Shown here piece after piece: positions 8,842 to 17,058 of a stretch of 45,522 nucleotides of DNA. A program made the position numbers and the translations under genes. The notes beneath the pieces were generated by a model that was not told where the DNA came from, did not search any database, and saw nothing but the letters and a program-made list of their open reading frames with translations. Numbering within the stretch: the first letter of the stretch is position 1; each line of letters opens with the position of its first letter. The stretch is from NCBI RefSeq assembly GCF_004349235.1, contig NZ_SMKY01000040.1, forward strand, positions 1 to 45,522. The letters are read 5' to 3'. The stretch is from Actinomadura darangshiensis. Its GTDB lineage: Bacteria > Actinomycetota > Actinomycetes > Streptosporangiales > Streptosporangiaceae.

Positions 8842-9876
8842 TCAGGGCGCGACGGTCGCCACCGTGACGCCCGCCTCGTCGAACGCCCGTTTGACGCGTT
8901 CGCGCAGCTCACGGGCCACGTCGCCCTGCTTGCCCGGTGCCGTCTTCAGCACGACGCGGATCACGATCGCGTCGCCGGCGAGCGCCTGCACGCCCCACAC
9001 CGACGGCTCCTCCAGGACGATGTCGCTCCACGGCGCGTCCGCGGCCATCTCGTCGGCGGTGCGCTGGAGGAGCTCCTTGACCTTCTCGGTGTCCTCCTGG
9101 ATGTCGACCGGGATGTCCAGGACGGCGCGGCCCCAGTTCTGCGACTCGTTCCCGACCTTCTTGATCTCGCCGTTCGGGACGTACCAGACGATGCCGTCCA
9201 TATCGCGCATCCGGGTGACCCGCAGCGTGACGGCCTCGACCGTGCCCTTCGCGGTGCCCACGTCGATGAAGTCGCCGACGCCGTACTGGTCCTCCAGCAG
9301 CATGAACAGCCCGGCGAGGAAGTCCTTGACGATGTTCTGCGCGCCGAAGCCGACCGCGACGCCGATGACGCTGGCGCTGGCCAGGATGGGGGCGAGGTTG
9401 AGGCCGAGCGAGCCGAGGATGCTGAACGCGGCCGTCCCCATGATGAGGATGGACGCGATGGAGCGCAGCACCGAGCCGAGCGTCTGGGCGCGCTGCGCCC
9501 GCCGCTTGTTGAGCAGGGCGGGACTGCCCTCGAAGACCGTCCGGGACCGCTCCTTGACCCGGTCCGACATCGTGCCCTCGGCCATCCGCAGCGTCACCTT
9601 GGTGATCATGCGGTGCGCGACGTTCTTCACGATCAGCGCGACCACGAAGGTGACGATGATCCAGAGCAGGGTGATGAGCGGCTTGTCGAGCCAGGTGGCG
9701 TAGAACTGGGTGAAGCCGGTGTTCTCCGAGACGTTCCAGACGAGCCGGCACGCGATGCTGGGGTCCTGGCTCTTGCAGGCCGCCTCGGGAGTCCCGGCCT
9801 TGTCGGCCCAGGGCAGCAACGGCTCGGCGACCCGTGCGGCGGCGAGCAGCGCGCTCAGAGACGCGGCGGACGACAT
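8842..9876 (-). CDS. MscS-family mechanosensitive ion channel
   Basis: A 344-residue inner-membrane small-conductance channel that would release solutes on hypo-osmotic shock. Seen: an N-terminal hydrophobic helix, a membrane helix ITLLWIIVTFVVALIVKNVA, a third helix region LGLNLAPILASASVIGVAVG, the MscS core VGFGAQNIVKDFLAGLFMLLE and the beta domain VGDFIDVGTAKGTVEAVTLR. The ATG at 9876 is chosen because GGGGAGGG stands 8 bases upstream; a GTG at 9906 is open but has no good ribosome-binding site. The predicted loop before the second helix contains two cysteines (KSQDPSIACRL and EAACKSQ), possibly an extracytoplasmic disulfide. Confidence 0.92.
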   Translation of the reverse strand: MSSAASLSALLAAARVAEPLLPWADKAGTPEAACKSQDPSIACRLVWNVSENTGFTQFYATWLDKPLITLLWIIVTFVVALIVKNVAHRMITKVTLRMAEGTMSDRVKERSRTVFEGSPALLNKRRAQRAQTLGSVLRSIASILIMGTAAFSILGSLGLNLAPILASASVIGVAVGFGAQNIVKDFLAGLFMLLEDQYGVGDFIDVGTAKGTVEAVTLRVTRMRDMDGIVWYVPNGEIKKVGNESQNWGRAVLDIPVDIQEDTEKVKELLQRTADEMAADAPWSDIVLEEPSVWGVQALAGDAIVIRVVLKTAPGKQGDVARELRERVKRAFDEAGVTVATVAP

Positions 9877-10090
9877 GGTGTGCGGACCCTCCCCGGCCGG
9901 TGACACCTCGCCGTGGACCTGCGGCGGGTACGAGCCCGATCGTAAGGGACGGTACCGATCGGTTCGTACGAAACGCAGGGCGAAATGCCGGGTCTGGCCG
10001 GGGAGGGCCCGGCCGGGCGGACGTGTCCCGCGAGGTCCGCGGCTGCCGCGCCGTTCCTGCCGCGGCCCCGCGGGACACGCCCGGTCTTGC

Positions 10091-10116
10091 CGGGCGCCCG
10101 CTGTCGCGGGCGCCCG
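10091..10116 (-). terminator. strong hairpin after the 99-aa gene
   Basis: Perfect 11-bp stem CGGGCGCCCGC / GCGGGCGCCCG with a TGTC loop, downstream of the gene ending at 10201 on the minus strand. There is no U tract, so termination is inferred from position and stem strength only. Confidence 0.45.
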
Positions 10117-10117
10117 A

Positions 10118-10168
10118 GTCTGCTGGGAGCTCGGGTCTGCTGAGGGCCCGGGTCTGCTGGGAGCTCGG
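10118..10168. repeat. 17-bp tandem repeat, three copies
   Basis: The unit GTCTGCTGGGAGCTCGG occurs at 10118-10134, then with three changes at 10135-10151, then exactly again at 10152-10168; a half-unit GGGAGCTCGG follows. It is noncoding on present evidence. Confidence 0.8.
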
Positions 10169-10200
10169 GCCGGTCGGGGAGCTCGGTCCCGCCGGGGGAG

Positions 10201-10500
10201 CTAGGTGCGTCCGCTCACCCCGTGGCAGAGCGGCTGGAGCACGTGCGCGAGCTTCAGGGCGGCGCCGCCCACGTCGTCGACGCGGTGCATGCGCTCTCCC
10301 CACGACCACCAGAAGTAGTGGTCCCGGGTCTCGGGAGCCGGCGCGCAGGTGACGTCCTCCGCGAGGCTCGCGGCCTCCGGGTTGACGACCCGCAGGAACG
10401 CCGGCCCCGAGCGGGTCCTGACGACGCGGGCGACGAGCCCCCGCGTGTCCAGCTCGTGCTCCAGCTCTTCGAGGTAGCCGACGCGTCTGTCGCTGACCAC
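10201..10500 (-). CDS. small conserved-type hypothetical protein
   Basis: A 99-residue soluble protein. I do not recognise a named family. Seen: an N-terminal helix RVGYLEELEHELDTRG, a beta-rich centre ARVVRTRSGPAFLRVVNPEA, the aromatic motif DHYFWWSWGERMHRVDD and a C-terminal helix GAALKLAHVLQPL. The FWWSWGE-type motif recurs, as I remember it, in small actinobacterial proteins encoded beside XRE/TPR regulators, and such a regulator is divergent from it here. The GTG at 10500 is preferred because GGAGGGG lies 8 bases upstream; a GTG at 10572 would add 24 residues without a good site. Confidence 0.6.
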   Translation of the reverse strand: MVSDRRVGYLEELEHELDTRGLVARVVRTRSGPAFLRVVNPEAASLAEDVTCAPAPETRDHYFWWSWGERMHRVDDVGGAALKLAHVLQPLCHGVSGRT

Positions 10501-10901
10501 CTTCGCACCCCCTCCATCAGGCGAGCACACCGCCCGCGGGAACCGCGCACGGCCGACCTTGGTGATCGACACTCTGGATTCGCTCGGTCACACGCCGCGA
10601 GAATTGCAACTCTCACGGTGGTGGGTCAAGGGGGCGCCCGTCCGGCGAAGAACCGGATTACCCCACCTCAGAGGAAGTCTTCCTCCCTGCGGAGGAAAAA
10701 TCTCTACCCACGGGGGACGGGTCCTCCTCCGGCCGGTCCCTCTTCCGTGGAATCGCTTGGCCGAGGGTGTGACGAGGGTTACGCTGCGTGCGCAAGAGAT
10801 TATCTGTTGTGGCCATCGATACGACCGGTCGCCGTGGCAGGGGACGATCGTCCACCCCCCGAGGGGACGGCGCCCCGGCCCGACGGTGAGGAGGCCGGAG
10901 G
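10501..10901. other. 401-base divergent control region
   Basis: This gap separates the 99-aa gene (-) from the XRE regulator gene (+) and contains no supported gene. Two dyads are visible: GAGAATTGCAACTCTC at 10599-10614 (one mismatched pair) and TTCCTCC-CTGC-GGAGGAA at 10680-10697. A TTACGC-N16-TATCTG pair close to position 10800 is a weak candidate promoter for the regulator. The dyads are plausible binding sites for the neighbouring XRE protein, by position only. Confidence 0.45.
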
Positions 10902-12548
10902 ATGTCGGATCCCCCCCGGAAAGAGACGGAGGTGGCTCGCCGGATCCGCGCGCACGCTTTAGCCCGAGGCCGCTCCCCGGTCGAGATCGCGCAGGAGATC
11001 CACGAGCAGTGCGGGCCGCTGTTCGGCACCAGCCGGGTCAAGGCGCACCGCCTGGCCCACGGCGTGGCGCTGTCCGACATCGTGGCGCAGGTCAAGGCCC
11101 TCTACGAGGTCGACGGCAAGCCGGCCCCCCGACTGGGGGAGACGCTGCTGTCCGCTTACGAGAGCGGGTACAAGAGACCCGGTCCCGAGTACCTGCACTA
11201 CCTCTGCGCCGTCTACCGGGTCGAACCCGACGCGCTCGACTACCAGAGTCCCTGCATCTGCGGCCGCGGCCACGCGGCACGCACGGGCGCCGCGAGCGTC
11301 CCCCAGCCGCGCACGCCCGACCGGCGTCCGGCACCTGCCCCCGACGCGCTCGTCGGGGCGATCGTCCCCAGGAGCGAAGAGCGCCCCTGGGTAACCGTCA
11401 CCGATCTACGGGGCCCCGACCGCGCCGACGGCCCCCTGACCATTGATGTGGGAGAGGAGGACATCGTGCTTCGTAGGACCCTTCTGCAGTTGCTGGCCGG
11501 AGCGGGCGTGGCGCTCGACGGTCAGTTCCTTGGGGCCGTCGACAACCTGCGCCGCAAGATGGACGACACCCTCGTCGGCGCGACCGTCTCGCCGACCATG
11601 CTCGACCAGTGGGAGGAGACGACCTACGGCTACGGCCGGCAGTACCAGGCGACCCCGTCCCTCCGGATGCTCTGCGACGTGCTGCTCGACTTCAGCGAGG
11701 TGCGCCGCATGTGCGACAAGCGCCAGCCCGTCGAGCTGCAGGAACGACTGTGCCGGATCGCGGCGCAGCTGTCCGGGCTGTCCGGGCTGATCATGATCAA
11801 CCTGGGCGACCACCGGCTGGCCCGCTCGTTCTTCCGGACGGCGCGCACCGCCGCCGACGAGACCGGAGACCGGCAGCTGCGCGCCTGGGTGACCGTCCGC
11901 GAGTCCCTCGTGCCGATGTACTACGGCGACCCCCGCGAGGCGCTGCACCTGGCCCGCAAGGCCCAGGACCTCGCCGGCCGGACGCCCGGCGTCGCCGCCG
12001 CCATGGCGCCCGCCGTGGAGGCCCGCGCCCTCGGCATGCTCGCCCTGCGCGGCCGCGGCGACGCGGCCCCGAGCGCACGCCGCGCCCTCGTGCGCGGCCG
12101 CTCGGTGTTCGACCAGTTGTCCAAGACCGACACCTCCGACCTGGTCTTCGGCTTCACCGACCGGCAGATGGCCTTCTACGAGGGCGACACGTTCACCAAC
12201 CTCGGCGACCACAAGCACGGCGACGAGGTGCTCAGCCACGCCCTCACCCTGTACTCGCCCACCGACCGCGTCGACCTGACCTTGGTGCGCCTCGACCGCG
12301 CGATGTGCAGCCTTCACGCGGGCGAGCCCAACGCCGCCCTCTCGGCCGGCCAGGAGGCCATCCTCGACCTCCCGCCCGACCACCGTTCCGACATCCTGGT
12401 GCACCGCGCCCGCCAGATCGGCGCCGCGGTCAACGCCAAGTGCGGTGAGATCCCGGAGCTGAAGGACTTCTACGAGGCGCTCGCCGGCCCCTGGGTGCAG
12501 AGCCCGACCCAAGAGCGGCCGGCCGTCCGACCGGGCGAGCAGGTCTGA
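10902..12548 (+). CDS. XRE/TPR-type transcriptional regulator
   Basis: A 548-residue protein of the large actinobacterial class that joins an N-terminal helix-turn-helix region to a long TPR-like helical repeat domain. Seen: helices IRAHALARGRSPVEIAQEIH and VKAHRLAHGVALSDIVAQV, then TLLSAYESGYKRPGPEYLHY resembling the recognition segment of Cro/C1-type domains, a CICGRGH element near residue 125, a Pro-rich linker, and from about residue 190 to the end paired helices such as LARSFFRTARTAADETGD and EALHLARKAQDLAGRTPG. The ATG follows GGCCGGAGG. The GNAT gene starts two bases after its stop, so they are cotranscribed. Target genes are unknown; autoregulation of the divergent region is an inference. 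Confidence 0.8.
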   Translation: MSDPPRKETEVARRIRAHALARGRSPVEIAQEIHEQCGPLFGTSRVKAHRLAHGVALSDIVAQVKALYEVDGKPAPRLGETLLSAYESGYKRPGPEYLHYLCAVYRVEPDALDYQSPCICGRGHAARTGAASVPQPRTPDRRPAPAPDALVGAIVPRSEERPWVTVTDLRGPDRADGPLTIDVGEEDIVLRRTLLQLLAGAGVALDGQFLGAVDNLRRKMDDTLVGATVSPTMLDQWEETTYGYGRQYQATPSLRMLCDVLLDFSEVRRMCDKRQPVELQERLCRIAAQLSGLSGLIMINLGDHRLARSFFRTARTAADETGDRQLRAWVTVRESLVPMYYGDPREALHLARKAQDLAGRTPGVAAAMAPAVEARALGMLALRGRGDAAPSARRALVRGRSVFDQLSKTDTSDLVFGFTDRQMAFYEGDTFTNLGDHKHGDEVLSHALTLYSPTDRVDLTLVRLDRAMCSLHAGEPNAALSAGQEAILDLPPDHRSDILVHRARQIGAAVNAKCGEIPELKDFYEALAGPWVQSPTQERPAVRPGEQV

Positions 12549-12550
12549 CG

Positions 12551-13150
12551 GTGGGCACACCTGACAGCGCCTCCTGGCAGGGCCACCTGGTCCGGCTTCA
12601 CGGTGAGCCCCCCGAATGGCGGTTCGGAGACCTCCACTTGCGCCGCTACCGGGCCACCGACCACGGCACCGTCCTGGCCCTGCACCGCGAGGGCCTGGCG
12701 CAGGTGGGCCTGCGCCCGGGCGACGGCGTCTACTACGACCACGACTTCTTCCGCATGGAGGACATCTATCTCCGCAACGACGGCGAGTTCCTGGTCGGCG
12801 AACTGAACGGCCGGATCGTCGCCATGGGCGGCCTGCGCCGCGCCGACCTCATCCCAGGCGGCCACGCCCGCGCCTACGGCGGCTACGTCCAGGGCACCCC
12901 GGCGCTGGACGCCGTTGAGATGGTGCGCCTGCGCGTCCTGCCGTCCGTCCAGCGCCGCGGCTACGGCGCCGCGGTCGTCCAAGCCCTGGAGGAACGCGCC
13001 GCCGAGCACGGCTACCGGATCCTCCGCGCCGACACGACCGAACTCCAGGCCCCCGCCCTGTCCCTCTACCGCAGGTTCGGCTGGACGGAGACCCGCCGCG
13101 AGACCATCGGCGGCATCGTGAACATCTACCTGGAAAAACCCCTCCGCTAG
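12551..13150 (+). CDS. GNAT family N-acetyltransferase
   Basis: A 199-residue acetyl-CoA-dependent acyltransferase. Seen: substrate-side half LRRYRATDHGTVLALHREGL, a beta segment FLVGELNGRIVAMGGLRR, the acetyl-CoA-binding motif A VRLRVLPSVQRRGYGAAVV near residues 125-143 and the C-terminal ALSLYRRFGWTETRRETIGG. The substrate is not predictable. The GTG start lies two bases after the XRE regulator stop, which implies translational coupling. Its TAG stop overlaps, as the palindrome CTAG, the stop of the methyltransferase gene on the other strand. Confidence 0.88.
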   Translation: MGTPDSASWQGHLVRLHGEPPEWRFGDLHLRRYRATDHGTVLALHREGLAQVGLRPGDGVYYDHDFFRMEDIYLRNDGEFLVGELNGRIVAMGGLRRADLIPGGHARAYGGYVQGTPALDAVEMVRLRVLPSVQRRGYGAAVVQALEERAAEHGYRILRADTTELQAPALSLYRRFGWTETRRETIGGIVNIYLEKPLR

Positions 13151-13935
13151 GTACACCGGCCTCCGACGAGTTGCATGAGGGGGTAGCGGTGCTGGCGGAT
13201 CGCGGTGAAGCCGCGGGCGGTGAGGGCTTGGGTGACCTCGCGGTCGCCGAAGGCGGTGAAGCCGGTGGTGCGGCGCAGGAGGGCGCCGGCCAGGCCGGTG
13301 GACGGCAGCGGGCGGCGTGAGGTGAGGATGACGAGGCTGCCGCCGGGTTTGAGGACGCGGGTCATGCCGTCGACGGCCGTCCAGGGGTCGTCGAAGAGGT
13401 AGAGGGCGCCGAAGCAGCAGACGGCGTCGAACACGCCGTCGCGGAACGGCAGGTCGACGGCGTCACCGCGGACGTAGGCGGCGACGCCGGGGGCGGTGTC
13501 GGCGACGGCGCGGGCCAGCATGGTCTCGGACGCGTCGAGGCCGATGACGAGGCCGTCCGGGCCGGTGCCGCCGGCGAGGGCGCGGGTGACGTTGCCGGGG
13601 CCGCAGGCGACGTCCAGGACGGTCGCGGGCGGCCGGGCCGCGTAGCCGGGGTGCGCGAGGCCGAGCCAGTCGCGGGCCGTCGCGTGCTCCTCAGCGGTGT
13701 CGGGGCCGAGGGGCCAGCCCTTCGCGAGGTTGAACCCGACGGGACGCCAGACCTTCTCGTAGATCCGCGGCAGGAACGTCGACTCCATCACCGACTGGGC
13801 GAGGGACGGCGACCGCCGCGCGGGCGGTTCGAGCAGGTCGAGGTAGCCGGCCGAGGTGTCCGGGGCCCCGGGCGGCTCGCGTAGCAGGTCCAGGACCCGG
13901 TCCGTGGTGGTCGTCCGCACCGTCGGCTCGCTCAT
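13147..13935 (-). CDS. class I SAM-dependent methyltransferase
   Basis: A 262-residue protein with a UbiE/Methyltransf_11-like Rossmann domain. Seen: N-terminal extension to about residue 80, motif I TVLDVACGPGNVTRALAG, acidic strand-2 end VIGLDASETML, DAVDLPFRDGVFDAVCCFGA (motifs II-III), then MTRVLKPGGSLVILTSRR. The ATG overlaps the TGA of the upstream prolyl oligopeptidase gene by the ATGA arrangement, so the two are coupled. The N-terminal region (LARSVMEST-like segment, LPRIYEKVWRPVGFN) resembles that of methyltransferases acting on isoprenoid or small-molecule acceptors, but the acceptor cannot be stated. Confidence 0.87.
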   Translation of the reverse strand: MSEPTVRTTTTDRVLDLLREPPGAPDTSAGYLDLLEPPARRSPSLAQSVMESTFLPRIYEKVWRPVGFNLAKGWPLGPDTAEEHATARDWLGLAHPGYAARPPATVLDVACGPGNVTRALAGGTGPDGLVIGLDASETMLARAVADTAPGVAAYVRGDAVDLPFRDGVFDAVCCFGALYLFDDPWTAVDGMTRVLKPGGSLVILTSRRPLPSTGLAGALLRRTTGFTAFGDREVTQALTARGFTAIRQHRYPLMQLVGGRCT

Positions 13936-16049
13936 CCTGCTATTAGACCACTGGTCAATTCGTCCTGGTCGCTCGGGTCGGGCAGGACGAGGCCCGTCCG
14001 GGCGGCCATGAAGGTGAGGGTGTCGGCCATCAGGTCGACGGAGCGGCTCACCGAGCGGGCGGCGTGGCCCACCTCCGCCTCGTTGCGCAGGAGGACCGGG
14101 GCGTCGGAGGCGGTCGCGTGCTGGAGTGCCGCGCAGAGCTTGCGGGCGTGCAGCGGGTCCACGCGGGTGTCGCTGCCGAACGTGGTGAACAGGACGGCCG
14201 GGTACGCGGTCCCGGGGTGGACGTGGTGGTACGGCGAGTAGCCGATGAGCCAGCCGAACTCCTCGGGGTCGTCGGCCGTCCCGTACTCGTCGTTCCACGT
14301 CTCGCCCAAGCCGAACCGCTCGTAGCGGGCCATGTCCAGGAGGGGCGCCGAGCAGACCACCGCCCGGTACAGGTCGGGACGCTGGGTGAGGGCGGCGCCG
14401 ACGAGCAGGCCGCCGTTGGAGCCGCCGGAGATCGCGAGCCGGCCGGGTGTCGTCAGGCCGTCCGCGATCAGCTTCTCGGCGGCGGCGTGGAAGTCGTCGA
14501 ACACGTTCTGCTTGCGTTCCCGCATGCCGGCGCGGTGCCACTCCTCGCCCTCCTCGGCCCCGCCGCGCAGGTTCGCGACGGCGTAGACGCCGCCCGCCTC
14601 CACCCAGGCGAGGATGCTCGCCGAGTAGGACGGCGTGAGCGAGATGTTGAACCCGCCGTACCCGTAGAGGATCGCCGGGCGCGGCCCGGACAGGCCGGGG
14701 CGGGACGCGACCAGCATCCGCACCTGCGTCCCGTCCCGCGAGGTGTAGGCGACCTGGCGCGTCTCGATCTCCGGGACCTCGACCGTGCCCGGCGCGGACG
14801 CCCACAGCGTCGTCTCCCCGGTGCGCGCGTCGTAGCGCATGACCGCCGACGGGGTGACGTTGTCGGTGTAGCCGAACCACGCCTCGTGCCCGCCCTCGGG
14901 CCGCTCGATGATCCCGCCGATCGAGCCCAGCCCGGGCGTCGGGACGGTCCCGATCCGCTCCCCGCTCACCAGGTCGTGGACGGTGATCTCGCTGATCGCG
15001 TGGCGCGTCCAGCCCGCGAGCAGGATCGGGCGATCGAGGTCGTCGAGGACCGCGAAGTCGGTCAGGACGGCCTCGGGGTCCTGCGGGACGAGGTCGCGCC
15101 ACGACTCGTAGGCCAGGTCGGACGGGTCGGCGACGCACAGCCGCGAGCGGGGCGCGCCGCGGTCGGTGAAGATGTAGGCGCGGCCGTCCCGCCCGACGTG
15201 GATGCCGGTGTCGGCGTCGACGCCCTCCTGCACCGGCCGCAGCTCGGGCGCCTCGGGCGAGGAGGCCGCGAGGTCGGCGATCCACAGGTCGTTGCGCGGA
15301 GCCGTGCCCTGCGACGCCGAGACCGTGAGCCAGCGCCCGTCGCGACTGACCCCGACGCCGTAGTAGTTGGTCTTGTCCAGCCCGCCGCCGAAGATCAGCA
15401 TGTCGTGGGTGTCGGGCTCGGTACCGACCCGGTGCAGGTAGACGCGCCGGTGGTACTGCTCCTCGCCCGCCGGGACGTCCCGGGCGGGCAGCCGGCGCGC
15501 GTAGAAGTACGCCTCGCCGCCCGGCAGCCACGCCACCGCCGAGTACCGGGCCCGGTCGATCGGGCCCTCCACCCGCTCGCCCGTCGCGATGTCCAGGACG
15601 TGCAGCAGCGACTCCTCGTCCCCGCCGGTCGACACCTTGTACGCCAGGAGGCGGCCCTCCTTGTCGGGCTGCCAGCCGTCCAGCGTCGTCGTCCCGCCCG
15701 GGTCGAGGGCCATCGGGTCGACCAGGACGCGCTCGGAGCCGTCCGGGTCGACGGTGTAGAGGACCGGGTGCTCCTGGTCGGCGGCGCGGCGCGTGAAGAA
15801 CCGCCGCTCGCCCCGCCACACCGGGGATCCGACGCTGCCGGCGCCGAGCAGCTCCCCGAGGCGGGTGCGCAGGCCGTCCCGGCCCGGCAGCGCGTCCACG
15901 GCCTCGTGGAACAGCCGGTCCTGCGCGGCGAGCCACTCTCCGGTCTCGGGCGTGGCGGCGTCCTCCAGCCAGCGGTACGGGTCCGCGACCCGGTGACCGT
16001 GGATGTCCTCGACGATGTCCTGGCGCTGCGCGGGCGGATACGGCGTCAT
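13932..16049 (-). CDS. prolyl oligopeptidase (S9A)
   Basis: A 705-residue cytosolic serine peptidase cleaving after proline in short peptides. Seen: N-terminal helices and DPYRWLEDAATPETGEW, the seven-bladed propeller with repeats such as VAWLPGGEAYFYARR, then the alpha/beta-hydrolase domain with YGYGGFNISLTPSYS, nucleophile serine in ISGGSNGGLLVGA, aspartate in FGSDTRVDPLHARKL and histidine in EVGHAARS. Length matches the family (about 690-720). There is no signal peptide. The stop codon overlaps the methyltransferase start. The extreme C-terminus is encoded by an AT-richer stretch that contains the palindrome GACCAGTGGTC. Confidence 0.93.
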   Translation of the reverse strand: MTPYPPAQRQDIVEDIHGHRVADPYRWLEDAATPETGEWLAAQDRLFHEAVDALPGRDGLRTRLGELLGAGSVGSPVWRGERRFFTRRAADQEHPVLYTVDPDGSERVLVDPMALDPGGTTTLDGWQPDKEGRLLAYKVSTGGDEESLLHVLDIATGERVEGPIDRARYSAVAWLPGGEAYFYARRLPARDVPAGEEQYHRRVYLHRVGTEPDTHDMLIFGGGLDKTNYYGVGVSRDGRWLTVSASQGTAPRNDLWIADLAASSPEAPELRPVQEGVDADTGIHVGRDGRAYIFTDRGAPRSRLCVADPSDLAYESWRDLVPQDPEAVLTDFAVLDDLDRPILLAGWTRHAISEITVHDLVSGERIGTVPTPGLGSIGGIIERPEGGHEAWFGYTDNVTPSAVMRYDARTGETTLWASAPGTVEVPEIETRQVAYTSRDGTQVRMLVASRPGLSGPRPAILYGYGGFNISLTPSYSASILAWVEAGGVYAVANLRGGAEEGEEWHRAGMRERKQNVFDDFHAAAEKLIADGLTTPGRLAISGGSNGGLLVGAALTQRPDLYRAVVCSAPLLDMARYERFGLGETWNDEYGTADDPEEFGWLIGYSPYHHVHPGTAYPAVLFTTFGSDTRVDPLHARKLCAALQHATASDAPVLLRNEAEVGHAARSVSRSVDLMADTLTFMAARTGLVLPDPSDQDELTSGLIAG
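13946..13956 (-). promoter_or_regulatory. palindrome GACCAGTGGTC upstream of the methyltransferase start
   Basis: A 5-1-5 perfect dyad, extending as AATTGACCAGTGGTCTAAT with one further mismatch, lies 11 bases upstream of the methyltransferase ATG and inside the last codons of the prolyl oligopeptidase gene. The same 11-mer recurs at 44251-44261. It has the look of a TetR- or GntR-type operator. Confidence 0.35.
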
Positions 16050-16311
16050 GGATGCACTGTATTGGCCGTTCTGTACTGCCCGTCGCAGGTGGTCCCACGG
16101 CGATTCGCGTTCGAGCGGGCGCCCGGCGGGGGATTATTGGGGTAGCGGACGGACTCCCTCAGACGCCACACTGATGTCGTCGGTTCGCCCCTGGGGAGGT
16201 CCTCATGGCGAGTGCGCAGGTACCGGAGACGATAATCGGGCCTCGGTGGGAGGCGCGCCCAGCCGCGCCCACCGAGGCGAACGGACAGCGGAGCCCGGCG
16301 GAGGGCGTCTG

Positions 16312-16821
16312 ATGCGACAGGTCCTCCTCCTCAACGCGACGTACGAACCACTCACCACGCTCCCGCTCCGGCGGGCGGTCTGCCTCGTGCTTCGCGAGAA
16401 GGCGGAGATCGTCCACCATGACACCTCGGGCGCCCTGCTCCACTCCGCCACGATGACGATCGAGGTGCCGTCCGTCATCCGGCTGCGCCGCTACGTGCGC
16501 ATCCCGTTTCGCACCCGCGTCCCCCTGACCCGCGCCGCCCTGATGCGCCGCGACAACTTCCGCTGCGTCTACTGCGGCCGCCGCGCCGAGACGATCGACC
16601 ACGTCCATCCGCGCAGCCGCGGCGGCAAGCACGTCTGGGAGAACTGCGTCGCGTCCTGCATGACCTGCAACCACAGCAAGGCCGACCGGCTGCTGTCCGA
16701 ACTCGGCTGGACGCTCGGCATCACGCCCGCCGTCCCCCGCGGCGCGCACTGGCGGCTCATCGGCCTCGTCCACGACGGCGACCCCCAGTGGGCCGCCTAC
16801 GTGTCGGAACCGGCCGCGTGA
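16312..16821 (+). CDS. HNH endonuclease
   Basis: A 169-residue HNH nuclease of a type widespread and chromosomal in actinobacteria. Seen: N-terminal QVLLLNATYEPLTTLPLRRA, then VPLTRAALMRRDNFRCVYCG with the first zinc CxxC, the core TIDHVHPRSRGGKHVWENC, and CMTCNHSKADRLL giving the second CxxC and the last histidine. The ATG at 16312 follows GGCGGAGGG. No partner terminase, methylase or toxin-antitoxin gene adjoins it, so a housekeeping or repair role is more likely than a phage or restriction function. The FmdB-like gene follows after about 15 bases. Confidence 0.9.
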   Translation: MRQVLLLNATYEPLTTLPLRRAVCLVLREKAEIVHHDTSGALLHSATMTIEVPSVIRLRRYVRIPFRTRVPLTRAALMRRDNFRCVYCGRRAETIDHVHPRSRGGKHVWENCVASCMTCNHSKADRLLSELGWTLGITPAVPRGAHWRLIGLVHDGDPQWAAYVSEPAA

Positions 16822-16836
16822 CCGTATCCTGGGGTG

Positions 16837-17058
16837 GTGCCTCGCTATGACTACCGCTGCCGCGCGTGCGGGTCGACCTTCGAGGTCTCCCGCCCGATGA
16901 TCAACGCTTCCGACCCGGCGACCTGCCCGGACGGCCACGACGACACCGTCAAGCTGCTGTCCACGGTCGCCGTCACCGGCACCTCCCGGGGCGGCGCGCC
17001 CCAGCCCCCACCGAGCGCGGGCGGGGGCTGCTGCGGCGGCGGGGGCTGCTGCTCCTAG
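16837..17058 (+). CDS. FmdB family zinc-ribbon protein
   Basis: A 73-residue putative regulatory zinc-ribbon protein. Seen: MPRYDYRCRACGSTFEV with the first CxxC, a second site formed by CPDGH (Cys and His), LLSTVAVTG, and a Gly/Cys-rich tail GGGCCGGGGCCS typical of actinobacterial FmdB proteins. A GTG at 16837 gives the usual MPRY N-terminus; GTG at 16834 is one codon earlier. Its stop TAG is embedded in CTAG, which is also the stop of the convergent DUF1330 gene. Function is unknown for the family in this phylum. Confidence 0.85.
   Translation: MPRYDYRCRACGSTFEVSRPMINASDPATCPDGHDDTVKLLSTVAVTGTSRGGAPQPPPSAGGGCCGGGGCCS

Larger units (their letters stand above)
9877..10200. other. 324-base gene-free, highly structured interval
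   Basis: No convincing gene lies here; open frames are GC-bias artefacts. It holds two 10-bp palindromes near the MscS start (ACCGATCGGT at 9954-9963 and TTCGTACGAA at 9963-9972), a perfect 11-bp inverted repeat (arms 10022-10032 and 10069-10079), an 11-bp stem with a 4-nt loop at 10091-10116 and a three-copy 17-bp tandem repeat at 10118-10168. The hairpins lie just beyond the end of the upstream minus-strand gene and could terminate it; the palindromes are in position to control mscS. Confidence 0.7.

Noticed and set aside
10680..10697. TTCCTCC-CTGC-GGAGGAA plus A run as an intrinsic terminator
   Set aside because: The A run would need to be a U run after the stem; in neither direction does T follow the hairpin.
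10745..10785. Second SigR promoter (GGAAT ... GTT) before the XRE gene
   Set aside because: The spacing is about 24 bases instead of 18-19.
16312..17058. HNH gene as part of a phage or restriction system
   Set aside because: No terminase, capsid, methylase or specificity gene is near; base composition equals the surroundings and the neighbour is an ordinary FmdB protein.
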